The notes under the pieces were generated by a model. It was not told where the DNA came from, did no database searches, and saw only the letters and a list, made by a program, of their open reading frames with translations. A stretch of DNA of 64,000 bases from Acidimicrobiia bacterium (GTDB lineage: Bacteria > Actinomycetota > Acidimicrobiia > IMCC26256 > PALSA-610): NCBI GenBank assembly GCA_027494135.1, contig JAOSJK010000012.1:191001-255000 (forward strand). The letters are read 5' to 3'. This document shows, in pieces, positions 9,761 through 18,682 of this stretch. A program made the translations under genes and the position numbers. The number at the start of each line of letters is the position of its first letter. Position 1 is the first letter of the stretch.

Positions 9761-11853
9761 GCGCTCTCCGCCACGTCCGAGACGAACGCACCCGCGGTGA
9801 GCGCCGTCTCTCCTCCTTCACGACGCGCGTCGGTGACCATCGACGGCACGAAGATGCCGCGTCGTCGCGCGACGGAGCGGAGGAAACGATCACGCACTGC
9901 GTACGCGGCTCCACCCAGCCCTTCGGGGAGCAGGAGGAGCAGCGCGAGGATCCCCGCACCGCTCGCCACCAGGTCCCACCCGTTCGGCAGGAAGAACTCG
10001 GCGCCTCGTATGTAGACGGCTCCGAGGACCGCTCCCGACATCGAGCCGAGGCCGCCCAGGACGATCATCGAGAAGATCAGCATGCTGATGTCGGGGGAGA
10101 ACGCGTCGGTGTGCAGACCCTTCTGGTGGATCACGTACACGCCGCCTGCCAGCCCGGCGATGGACCCGGAGATGGCGAACGCCGTGAGCTGGGCGCGACG
10201 TGTATCGAGTGTCACGGCCTCTGCCGCGAGCGAATTGTCACGAGCAGCGATCAGCACCCTGCCCGTACGACTCGACCGCAGCCCGCGCACACCGAGGATG
10301 ACGATAATGAGAACCGCGAGGGCGAAGTAGTAGACGTTGACGTCCGTCTCGATGGCGATGCGCCCCAGCAGTCGGGGTCGCTCGATCCGCTCCTCGATGA
10401 ACCAGGGGAGATGCCGCTCGCGGAGGAAGTAGGTGTACGACGTCACCGCGAAGGCGAGGGTGGTGACCGCCACGAACGGTCCGCGGATCCGCAGCGCGGG
10501 GATGCCGAGCAGGACGCAGACCGCGCCGCCGACCACGGCGCCTGCGACCAATGCCGGCACCGCATCGATGCCGTGACGCCCGTACAGCACTGCTGTCGTG
10601 GCGCCCCCGAATCCCACAACCGCCCAGTGGCCCAACGAGATGTGACCCGCCCATCCCGTGAGGATCCAGAGCGAGATCGCCACGACCGAGTAGATGAGGA
10701 GCAGCGAGGCCGCACCGACCTGGCTCGGGCTCGCGACCAGCGGAACGCTCATCGCGGCGGCGATGACGACGACCTTGACCGCCACGGAGGCCCACATGAC
10801 CTCCGGGATCCGCCGGAGCTCCGCCGGGACCGGTCGGATCTCACGCAGCGACTTCCAGCTCGAGATCCCGGTCTCGCGGATCCTGGAGAACGCGTCGCGC
10901 TGGACCAGAAGCGCCACGACTATGAGCACTACGAGCATCTGGTCGACCAACGTCGTGTTCGAGTAGTTCCAGATCGCCGCCTCCTGGATGACCCCGAGTG
11001 CCACGGCCGCGACCGCGATCCGTGGCAGGCGCTCCATCCGGCCCATGACGCCGGCGGCGAGGGTGAACAAGAGCAGGGAAGGTCCACTACCCGAGACGCT
11101 GGAGAACGAGCCGAACCCGACGATCGGGACCCGCAGGAGCACAGCGAGCGCCGACAGGAACCCCGCGATCATCCAGACCATCGCGGAGACGCGCGCGGTG
11201 GGCACACCCAGTAGGCCGGCTCTGTCGACGTTGTCGGCAGACGCCCGAATGGCCGTGCCGTAGTCGGTGAATCGCAGGAACACCGCCAACGCGACGAGCA
11301 CCACCGGCACCACGACGATGGCGACGAGGTGGTTCGAGTCGAAGATCACGGGGAAGATCGTGAGCTTGGCGCCGAAGGGCACCGCGAACCGTTCGTCACG
11401 TCCGCCCTCTACGAGCAGTGGGACGACCAGTGACGCACCGGCGAGAACCTGCGCGAGCGCGATCGTCACCACCGCGACGGTGAGGCGGGGCGCCTCCCGG
11501 AACCGCCGAACGACCAGTACCTCCATCGCGAGCCCCATCGCCGCACAGACGACGAGGCCACCGCCGACGGCCAGAAAGAACGGGAACGACCAGTGCAGGA
11601 ACGCCATGATCCCCAGTACCGCTCCCAGGCTGCCGAGCTCGCCCTGCGCGAAGTTGACGACACGGCTCGCGCGGTACACGAGGGCCAGGCCCATCGCATT
11701 GAGCGCGTAGAGGGATCCGAAGACGGTGCCGAGCAGGAGGATGCCCGGCGGGAGGCCGCGCGGGAGGCGCGCGTCGAGCACCAACCAGAGCGCGTAGACG
11801 AGCAGCGTCCCGCCGACCACGCGCACGATCCTGTTGTCGAGAACCTCCCTCAT
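9757..11853 (-). CDS. LivH-LivM fused ABC permease
   Basis: An intact 698-aa membrane protein joining both permeases of a branched-chain-amino-acid-type (HAAT) importer. The N-terminal half (about 1-300) is LivH-like: GSLYALNAMGLALVYRASRV followed by NFAQGELGSLGA, and GLLGVPTARVSAMVWMIAG. The C-terminal half (about 350-650) is LivM-like: GWAGHISLGHWAVVGFGGA, RIRGPFVAVTTLAFA, ALTLDT-type coupling region AEAVTLDTRRAQLTAFAISG, and VLGGLGSMSGAVLGA. It lies 34 bases after the binding-protein gene and overlaps the MFS-ABC fusion gene, which supplies the matching ATPases. Substrates of this class include amino acids, amides and urea; which one applies here is not visible. Confidence 0.93.
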   Translation of the reverse strand: MREVLDNRIVRVVGGTLLVYALWLVLDARLPRGLPPGILLLGTVFGSLYALNAMGLALVYRASRVVNFAQGELGSLGAVLGIMAFLHWSFPFFLAVGGGLVVCAAMGLAMEVLVVRRFREAPRLTVAVVTIALAQVLAGASLVVPLLVEGGRDERFAVPFGAKLTIFPVIFDSNHLVAIVVVPVVLVALAVFLRFTDYGTAIRASADNVDRAGLLGVPTARVSAMVWMIAGFLSALAVLLRVPIVGFGSFSSVSGSGPSLLLFTLAAGVMGRMERLPRIAVAAVALGVIQEAAIWNYSNTTLVDQMLVVLIVVALLVQRDAFSRIRETGISSWKSLREIRPVPAELRRIPEVMWASVAVKVVVIAAAMSVPLVASPSQVGAASLLLIYSVVAISLWILTGWAGHISLGHWAVVGFGGATTAVLYGRHGIDAVPALVAGAVVGGAVCVLLGIPALRIRGPFVAVTTLAFAVTSYTYFLRERHLPWFIEERIERPRLLGRIAIETDVNVYYFALAVLIIVILGVRGLRSSRTGRVLIAARDNSLAAEAVTLDTRRAQLTAFAISGSIAGLAGGVYVIHQKGLHTDAFSPDISMLIFSMIVLGGLGSMSGAVLGAVYIRGAEFFLPNGWDLVASGAGILALLLLLPEGLGGAAYAVRDRFLRSVARRRGIFVPSMVTDARREGGETALTAGAFVSDVAESA

Positions 11854-11886
11854 GCCGTAGCCCTCACCGCCGTCGCTTAGGGGCGA

Positions 11887-13588
11887 TCAGCGGTCCGGGT
11901 ACACGGCCGGGGGCTCGTCCGGCCAGTTGCCTCGCAGGTAGCGCCGTCCTCCGTCGGTCGCCACCCAACGCCCCCTCAGGGACCGGTCGGCCTCCGCGGG
12001 GAGGGTTCCGAATCCGCGTCCCAGTACACCTCTCGCGCGTCCTCGCGGCCCGTGTGATCGCCATGCCAGCTCCAGACGCCGAGAACGTCGTCGCCTCGCA
12101 CGGGCAGTGATTGCGCTCCGGCCGCGACGTTCTCGGGCGTCAGGTCGGGTCCGGCCGCCTGAAGGAAGTTGAAGAGAGTGATGACAGAGTTGAGCGAGCC
12201 GGTGGTCCCGCCGCGGATCGTCTCGCCCGTGAGCTTCTCGTAGAGCCGCCCGGCCTCGCCATCGGGACCCATCAGGAGCTCGTCCTGAGGAAGCTGACTG
12301 ACTCCGAAGATGTGCCCGTCGACCGACTCCTGGTCGTAGCTCCTGCCGAAGTTGTCGGTATCGACGGCCGCGGAGCCGATGATGATCCACTCGGGGCTGT
12401 ACTCCTGCTCGCGGGCCGCGGCGGTCAGGAACTGCACCGAGAAGGGATCGGCTGCGAGGATGATCGTTGTCACTCCGTCGGCCTTGAACTGCAGAATCGC
12501 CCGCTGCGCCTGCTCGGCGAACCTGGAGATGTCGAGCGCGTAGGTGATCCGCTGGCTCCTCTCGGTGACCCCGTAGTCCTTCTCTAGGATCTCGATCGTG
12601 CGGTCGTTGCACGAGAGGTACGTCTCGATGTCGGGGATGTACGTGCCGAACTTGCGCGTCTTGCCCTGTTGGCTGCCACCCGCGAATTCGGCGCTGTCAT
12701 CGGCGAGGGTGAGGCGCTTGCCGAGGTACTCGGCCACATGGTCGGCGATCACCGTGCAGCTCATCGTGAGGTGCCACGCGTAGGGATGCTGCTCCTGGTA
12801 CCAGTCCTCCGACGCGTACGCGCCGGCGGCGAAGGTCATGAGGCCGCGCTCGCTCGCGCACTCGGTGAAGACCTGGCTGGTCTCGCTGATCACGGCGAAC
12901 GCGTCGAGCTCCTCGACGATCTTCGTCGCGCCCTGGCAGGCACCCTCTCGCCCCTGGCCGAGTGCCTCAGTGGTGCTGTTCCCGAACTCCGACTCGTACT
13001 CGATCAGCTCGACCTTGCGGCCGTAGAGCTCGTAGTTGTCGTTGAAATACTCGTTGAAGAGCTTCTGGATCTCGTATGCCTCGTCGGCCGTGGCCAGGCC
13101 GGCCTTGCGGAGCCCTCGTCGACGGCCTCGGAGTTTGCCGAGGCCGGGAACGTGCGGCGCACGATCCGGATCGTGTCCGCGCTGACTCCGCGGTACGTCT
13201 CGCCGCCGTTGTCACCGGTGAACTCCGGTACGCAAGGCGCCGCGTAGATCGTGTCTGGGATCTGTGCGACGCCCGGTTCGCACTCGATACCGCCACGCGT
13301 CGTCCCCGTCCCCGCGGCGATGCCACCCGACGCGGGTGCCCACTCACCCTCGGGCGGAGCGGTCGTTGCGACGGTTGCGGTCGTGTCCGTCGCTCCACCG
13401 TCGTCATCATCGTCGCCGCCGCCCAAGCTCGGGACGACGGCCAGCGCTACGACTATGAGCAGCGCGATTGCGTAGAAGGGGCCGTAGCGCTTGAGGTGAC
13501 TGCTCGAGCCGGCGCGCTCTCTGGCGTCGCCTCCCCGACGGTTCCGTGCCTGCTCGGTCACGTCCGCCCCTTTCTCGGGACTCGTCAT
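11887..13588 (-). CDS. Membrane-anchored periplasmic-binding-protein component of the Liv-type importer (frame breaks)
   Basis: A solute-binding protein of the branched-chain-amino-acid receptor class, about 567 aa after joining. A single N-terminal segment, YGPFYAIALLIVVALAVVPSL, with no lipobox suggests a signal anchor. It is followed by an Asp/Gly/Thr-rich linker. The binding lobes then run through KVELIEYESEFGNSTTEA, SETSQVFTECASERGLMTF, ITYALDISRFAEQAQRAILQ and GVTTIILAADPFSVQFLTAA, ending GNWPDEPPAVYPDR. Frame breaks lie near 13113-13116 and 12003-12006. A GTG at 13561 is an alternative start. It is the first gene of the three-gene operon and is divergent from the FMN-binding protein gene. 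Confidence 0.85.
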
Positions 13589-13668
13589 GGCTCTGGTTGG
13601 CGGGGACGCTACAGCGCGCGTGCCCCGCCCGTACAGATGCTCCGGCAACAGCGCCACGGCGGGCGAGA

Positions 13669-14359
13669 ATGGCGGGTTCCACGAAAGGGACGGAGACCGC
13701 CTTGACCGCATACGAGCCGACAGCGCGCAGCAGGCTGCGACGCCGCCCCGACAGGGCGCACCACGATCGGGAGACCGTTCACGCGATCATCGACGAGTCG
13801 CTCGTCGCACACGTAGGTTTCGCCGGACCGGACGGTCAGCCGTACGTGATCCCCACCAACCACGCCCGCGAGGGCGACACCCTCTACTTCCACGGCGCTC
13901 ACGGGAGCCGGCTGCTGCGCGCCCTCCAGATCGGCGACCCGGTCTGCGTCACCTTCACCCTCGTCGACGGTCTGGTGCTCGCGCGGTCGTGGACGAATCA
14001 CTCCGTCAACTACAGATCGGCTGTCGTGTTCGGTAGGGGGCGCAAGGTCACCGACCCCGACGAGCGGTGGACGGCGCTGCGGGGCCTCGTCGAGCAGGTC
14101 GCTCCGGGCCGCTCCGAGGATGCCAAGCCGTCGACGGCACAGGATCGGCGCGGCACCGGCCTCGCCGCGGTGGAGATCGAGGAGGCGTCGGCGAAGATCC
14201 GCTCCGCCGGGCCCCACGACGACGAGGACGACCTCTCCCTCCCCCGTATGGGCGGGCGTCCTGCCCACGGCGATCACGTTCGGCACCCCCGAACACGAGC
14301 CCGACCTCTCCCCGACACCCCTTCCCCCCTACCTGCACGCCAGGGTGGAGCGTCGATAG
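13669..14359 (+). CDS. FMN-binding split-barrel (pyridoxamine-phosphate-oxidase-like) protein (frame break)
   Basis: A flavin-reductase-like split-barrel protein, about 230 aa. RDHAHHDRETVHAIIDESLVAHVGF-type spacing, then YVIPTNHAREGDTLYFHG and SRLLRALQ are the beta-barrel strands that bind FMN in the Pyridox_ox_2 group. The C-terminus reads AGVLPTAITFGTPEHEPDL after a frame break in a five-C run at 14241-14245; four C would join the frames. It starts ATG at 13669 and ends in VERR inside a perfect inverted repeat shared with the convergent gene. A role in F420- or FMN-dependent reduction, or in handling small toxic molecules, is possible; the substrate is unknown. Confidence 0.85.
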
Positions 14360-14388
14360 ACCACACATATTGTGGTCTATCGACGCTC
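14348..14388. terminator. Perfect 18-bp inverted repeat between convergent genes
   Basis: GAGCGTCGATAGACCACA and its exact reverse complement are separated by the 5-base loop CATAT. The hairpin contains the stop codons of both convergent genes, and each protein ends ERR because the arms are identical. It is long and symmetric enough to act as a bidirectional terminator. Confidence 0.75.
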
Positions 14389-15862
14389 GTGGGTCTTCAG
14401 GGGGAGGTCGGCGTCGACCATGGCGGCGACGTTGAATCCGGAGTCCACGGCCTGGTGCGTCCCGGCACCGCGCCCACCCGCGTCGCAACCGACGATGTAG
14501 AGGCCGGCCAGAGGCGTACGGGGGTCGGGCTTGGTCGATCCGCACTGCCCGATCACCTGAGCAATTCCGATCGCCTCGCCGCCCTGGCCCGGCACGACCG
14601 CGTCGCGGGTCATGCGCGAAACCTGGCGTGCCGTGTAGGGCTCCGTCCGCACGATGTGCTTGCGCAGATCGGGCCAGAGCTCGTCGATCACCACCTCGGA
14701 GCGGCGAATCGCCTCCGCGCTCGTCTCCGAGGTCGGGTCGGGAGATGCGAAGACCGCCGAGATGGCCACCTGATGCCCGTCCGGGACGAGGGAGGGATCG
14801 AAGAGGCACGGTACGCCGATCGAGATGAGGGGGATGTCGGGCCAGTCGCCGCCCTGCAGTCGCGCGTACCTGTCGTCGTCGAGCCAGCTCTGGTCAGAGT
14901 ACGCGAGGATGATCGGCGCCTCGAAGACGGGCGCGTCGATTATGTAGCGCACCCCTACGACTGCGAGGCTCGGCTCGAGCGCGCTCACCCTCTCCACGTA
15001 CTCCGGCGGGAAGTGCTCGGGACCGGCGAGAGAGAGAACCGTCGGCTGAATGCCCGCGTTCGAGACGACCGCTCGGGCGCGGATCTCCGCGTCGTCTGTC
15101 GCGATCCCCACGGCGCGGCCCTCTTCGACCAGGATCCGCCGGACGCGATCTCCGCTGATGAACGCGCCACCGTGCTCGGTCACGTACTCGGCACAGACCT
15201 CCGCCACACGCCCGTACCCGCCGACGTGATAGCGCCCGGCTCCCCCGTTGACTATCTGACGCAGAACGAAGATGCCCTCTGACGCCGGGAGTCTGTTGAG
15301 CGGTACGCAGAAGGCCATGTTGAGACCCGTGCAGACCTGCGATATGAGCGAGGGCGGCAATCCGGAAGCCGAGCACGTAGTCGATCATGCCGACGTTCTC
15401 CAGCGCGTCGACCTCCTCGTCGCTCATGGTCAGCATCGTCGCGAAGAGGGTCGCCAGCGCATCGACCTCTTCGTCGTTCGCGCCGTAGACGCGCTTCACC
15501 CTGTCGAGCGCGCCCGGGTCCTCGGACTGCTTCGCCGGCCCGACGGAGTTGCGCCACTCCCCCGTCGACGCCTTGTAGTACACCGACGCGGCGTTCCCCT
15601 CGGGGAAGACGAACGGGGCGCGATCGGCAATGTCGAGCACGTCGACGAGCTCGTGGAAGCGAGAGCTGTGCGCAGGTACTCCGACCGCTCCCCACATCTC
15701 ATACTCGTAGCCCTTGCGGCTGATGGTCGCCCCCTTGCCACCGGCACGCGGATTCTTCTCCACCAGCGCGACCGTCCGGCCTGACTTGGCGAGAAGTGCG
15801 GCCGCCGACGCGCCTCCGTAGCCCGCACCGACCACCACTACGTCGTAGGTGTCCACAGTCAC
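14377..15862 (-). CDS. FAD-dependent phytoene-desaturase-like oxidoreductase (frame break)
   Basis: A flavoprotein of the NAD(P)/FAD-dependent CrtI-like family, about 495 aa. The N-terminal dinucleotide fold is VVVVGAGYGGASAAALLAKSG, followed by VEKNPRAGGKGATIS. The C-terminal FAD motif is LAGLYIVGCDAGGRGAGTHQ, ending with a helix through VAAMVDADL. The frame shifts by one T at about 15359-15361; removing it restores LGFRMPPSLISQVCTG. The expected reaction is desaturation or isomerisation of a hydrophobic substrate, but no carotenoid genes are nearby. A palindromic operator-like site lies 28 bases upstream of the start, which suggests TetR-type control. Confidence 0.9.
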
Positions 15863-15889
15863 GCCTCCATCTCCGCGCGGACGAGTTAC

Positions 15890-15903
15890 TGGAACACGTT
15901 CTA
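15890..15903. promoter_or_regulatory. KstR-like TetR operator candidate
   Basis: TGGAACACGTTCTA matches the mycobacterial KstR operator pattern TNNAACNNGTTNNA exactly. It sits 28 bases upstream of the start of the FAD oxidoreductase gene, in the gap before the zinc-ribbon gene. KstR-family regulators control steroid and lipid catabolism in mycobacteria and rhodococci. No regulator gene is in the window, so the binding protein is inferred. Confidence 0.45.
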
Positions 15904-15955
15904 CTACAGGTGGCGCGCCCTGCGACAGGTGGTGCGCCCGCAGCCCCGCCGACCC

Positions 15956-16171
15956 TCAGTCGTCCTTGAGAGCGACGGCGTTCGGCGTGACGTTCATCTT
16001 GGGCACGTAGACCGCGTCGATCTCCCGGGCCTCTCCCGAGAACCGCTCTCGGATCTGGGAAGTGCAGGGCTCGCACATCCCGACGAACCTGAGCATCGCC
16101 GGCCCGCCACAGCGCAGGCAGGTGAGGTCGAGCGGGTCGTAATCGCCGATCTCAACGTGCTCCAGCGCCAT
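15956..16171 (-). CDS. Small zinc-ribbon-like protein, unknown
   Basis: A 71-aa protein with two CxxC pairs: CLRCGG near residue 18 and CEPC near residue 33, spaced as in a compact zinc ribbon. The tail ends PKMNVTPNAVALKDD. It starts at ATG 16171. The long ORF around it in the track (296 aa) is an Arg-rich upstream extension and is rejected. It is divergent from the M15 peptidase gene and lies downstream of no obvious operon. A protein or nucleic-acid-binding role is possible; none is assigned. Confidence 0.8.
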   Translation of the reverse strand: MALEHVEIGDYDPLDLTCLRCGGPAMLRFVGMCEPCTSQIRERFSGEAREIDAVYVPKMNVTPNAVALKDD

Positions 16172-16268
16172 GCTCACTCCTCCGGCCGGGATCTGCCAGC
16201 ATTGCGCAATCGGGCTCCGCGATGGCGGATCCGGAATCGGGGGAGCCAGGGCGCGCGACGATGATCCG

Positions 16269-16999
16269 GTGCGCGGATCCACCCATATCGTCACGTCGGC
16301 GCTGCTCGCAGTCGCCGCGGCCTGCGGCGGCCCGTCTGTCGCGGCCCCTGGACGAGCTCGCCGCAGCGACCGACCACGACCGCGCTCACGTCCACGACGG
16401 TGCCCACCTCCACGACATCGCCGCCTCCGGCCTTCGCCGCGACCATCTCCCGCATCGACGGCTCGACGGTCGCTCGCATGACCGAGTCGTGGCGACCGGG
16501 GTGTCCGGTGCCACTGGAGGACCTGCGCCTCGTGAGGCTCTCGCACTGGGACTTCGACGGGGCCGTCACCACCGGTGAGCTCGTGGTGCACCGCGACGTC
16601 GCCGACGACGTCGTGGCAGTCTTCGCCGAGCTGTTCGACGCTCGCTTCCCCGTCATGCGCATGGAGCTCGTCGATGTCTACGGCGCCGACGACGACCTGT
16701 CTACTGCGGCCAACAACACCTCGGCATTCAACTGCCGAGCCGTGACGGGGGGCGCGAGGTGGTCCGAGCACTCCTATGGAACGGCCATCGACATCAACCC
16801 GGTCCAGAACCCCTATGTGAGCAATGGGAGCGTCCTCGACCCCCATGCTGCCCCTTACCTCGACCGCTCACTCGGGGCGCCCGGCATGATCCTCGAAGGT
16901 GACGTGGGCGTCGCCGCCTTCGCGGAGATCGGGTGGGAGTGGGGCGGAGACTGGACGGAACCGATCGACTACCAGCACTTCTCGGCAACGGGGCGTTGA
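16269..16999 (+). CDS. M15-family peptidase lipoprotein (D-Ala-D-Ala carboxypeptidase-like; frame break)
   Basis: A likely secreted peptidoglycan peptidase, about 243 aa. The N-terminus VTSALLAVAAACGG is a lipoprotein signal with the cysteine at about residue 19. A Thr/Pro-rich linker (TTTALTSTTVPTSTTSPPP) follows after a frame break in the CCCC at 16345-16348. The catalytic part has the M15 metal ligands: His and Asp in SEHSYGTAIDINP, and the last His in DYQHF near the C-terminus. The GTG at 16269 is chosen because it begins the hydrophobic signal; no strong ribosome site is visible. It acts at the outer face of the membrane, trimming peptide stems or cross-links. It converges with the VOC gene 9 bases downstream. 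Confidence 0.8.
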
Positions 17000-17007
17000 A
17001 CGGCCAA

Positions 17008-17388
17008 CTACACGCGCCTCCCGGGGTCGCGGGACATGAATGCAACCGCAGTCGAGATCCCCAGGCCGGTGTTGCGCAGCGTAGCGATGCGTCTCCCAGC
17101 CTGAACCGCCTCCTTGACGCTCCCCATGTGACCGTCGAGCAGGTGGGCCGTCGCGTCGAGATCCTCGACCGTGATCGCCAGCCCGAAGAAGCGGGCCGGC
17201 TCCGCGCCGACGTCCGGATCCGGTTCGAGCGGACCCACCACCTCGATGACCACCTCACCGCCGCAGAAGAACACCTGGCGGATGGGGCGCCCCCGGGACC
17301 ACGTCACGGACCCGGCGCACGGAGAAGCCCGCGGCCCGCCACGCCTCAGGGGGTCGGCGACGACGATCTCGACCACTTCGGGAGACAC
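17008..17388 (-). CDS. VOC (glyoxalase-like) family protein (frame breaks)
   Basis: A short glyoxalase/bleomycin-resistance-fold protein, about 126 aa. VSPEVVEIVVADP opens the first repeat. After a frame break near 17347 it continues EAWRAAGFSV in another frame, and after a second near 17294 returns to RQVFFCGGEVVIEVVGP. The C-terminal part RFFGLAITVEDLDATAHLL and TLRNTGLGISTAVAFM are typical VOC strands. Start choice between GTG 17388 and GTG 17397 is open. It is divergent from the acyl-CoA dehydrogenase gene, with 61 bases between them. Two breaks in such a small gene lower certainty, and real decay is not excluded. Confidence 0.6.
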   Translation of the reverse strand: MSPEVVEIVVADPLRRGGPRASPCAGSVTWSRGRPIRQVFFCGGEVVIEVVGPLEPDPDVGAEPARFFGLAITVEDLDATAHLLDGHMGSVKEAVQAGRRIATLRNTGLGISTAVAFMSRDPGRRV

Positions 17389-17449
17389 GGCGCGCACGCT
17401 ATCGGGGGATCGGCCACGTGACACGGCCTCGACGCAGAGACTGCGACCG

Positions 17450-18664
17450 ATGAACGACGAGGTCCACTCCGCCCTGGTCGCCGAGATGGCGGGCCTTCTC
17501 GAACCGCGCTCCGAGGGTGGGGAGCAACGCTCGGTACTCGGTGCCGGGAGCGACGACATCGAGGCCGGCCGCGAGTACCTGCGCACACTCGGCGGTACCG
17601 GATGGATGGTCCCCACCTGGCCGCGCGAGTACGGCGGAATGGGGCTCGACGCCGAGGCAGCCGCCACCGTGCGAACAGCGCTCTCACGCTTCCATAGCCC
17701 GGACCTCTACCCCTTCCTGGTCGGCCTCGCCCTCGTCGGGCCGACGCTGCTCGCGCACGGCAGTCCCGGACAGTGCGCGCGCTTCCTACCGGCGATTGCC
17801 ACCGGCCGCGAGATCTGGTGCCAGATGTTCTCGGAGCCCGACGCCGGGTCCGACCTCGCGAATCTCTCCACCCGCGCCCGCCGTGACGGCGACTTCTGGC
17901 GGATCGGAGGCGCGAAGCTCTGGACCAGCCGTGCTCACTACTCGCGGCGTGGGCTCCTTCTGGCCCGACACGACGCCAGCCTTCCCAAGCACCTGGGTGT
18001 GACTGCATTCGCGCTCGACATGACGAGCCCGGGCGTGACGATCAGGCCGCTCGTCCAGATGAACGGCGACGCGCACTTCAGCGAGGTCTTCCTCGACGAC
18101 GTGACCGTCGTCGACTCCGATCGCATCGGCGAGGTCGGCGAGGGATGGCGGGTCGCGTTGACGACTCTCGCCCACGAGCGCGGCGCGGGTACCGCCGGCA
18201 GCGGCTCGCTGCTCGACATCGACCGCCTCCTGCGGCTCCTCCGCGAAACGGGCGGTGCGACGGACCCCCTGCTTCGCGACCGCTTCGTGAGGATGTGGGT
18301 GGAGGCACGCGTCGCGGCACTGACAGCGCGTCGAGCGGGCGATGCCCTCCGCGCCGGCCGCGCCCCCGGACCGGAAGGCTCGGGCATGAAGCTGCGCGGC
18401 AGCGAGGCCTTCCGGAGGTTCACCGACCTCGCGATGAGCCTGCTCGGTCCGCGCGCCACCGCTCGCGACCTCGCCGACGACGACGCCATCGACGACGCCG
18501 AGTGGGAGACGCTCTTCCTGACCGCGCCGTCGCTGGGAATCAGGGGCGGCACCGACGAGATCCAGCGGAACATCCTCGGCGAGCGTGTACTCGGGCTACC
18601 CCGGGAGCCCCGCCTGGACCGCGATCTGCCCTACGACCAACTGCCGCGATCGGCGCGCAGCTGA
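17450..18664 (+). CDS. Acyl-CoA dehydrogenase family protein
   Basis: An intact 404-aa flavoenzyme starting MNDEVHSALVAEMAG at 17450. The N-terminal helical domain leads to WPREYGGMG. The middle beta domain has the FAD-binding QMFSEPDAGSDLANLSTRA and WRIGGAKLWTSRAH. The C-terminal helical domain ends GIRGGTDEIQRNILGERVLGLPR. The position of the medium-chain catalytic Glu (YEGT in many members) is Gly here (GGTDE), as in several actinobacterial subfamilies, so the base may come from another helix or the reaction may differ. FadE-type steroid or branched-acyl oxidation is one possibility. The track ORF's earlier start at 17171 is an unrelated extension. Confidence 0.93.
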   Translation: MNDEVHSALVAEMAGLLEPRSEGGEQRSVLGAGSDDIEAGREYLRTLGGTGWMVPTWPREYGGMGLDAEAAATVRTALSRFHSPDLYPFLVGLALVGPTLLAHGSPGQCARFLPAIATGREIWCQMFSEPDAGSDLANLSTRARRDGDFWRIGGAKLWTSRAHYSRRGLLLARHDASLPKHLGVTAFALDMTSPGVTIRPLVQMNGDAHFSEVFLDDVTVVDSDRIGEVGEGWRVALTTLAHERGAGTAGSGSLLDIDRLLRLLRETGGATDPLLRDRFVRMWVEARVAALTARRAGDALRAGRAPGPEGSGMKLRGSEAFRRFTDLAMSLLGPRATARDLADDDAIDDAEWETLFLTAPSLGIRGGTDEIQRNILGERVLGLPREPRLDRDLPYDQLPRSARS

Positions 18665-18682
18665 CCCGTCGCCACGACGCGC

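Noticed and set aside
15956-16846. A 296-aa minus-strand ORF
   Set aside because: Only its last 71 residues look like a protein; the rest overlaps the M15 peptidase gene in antisense.
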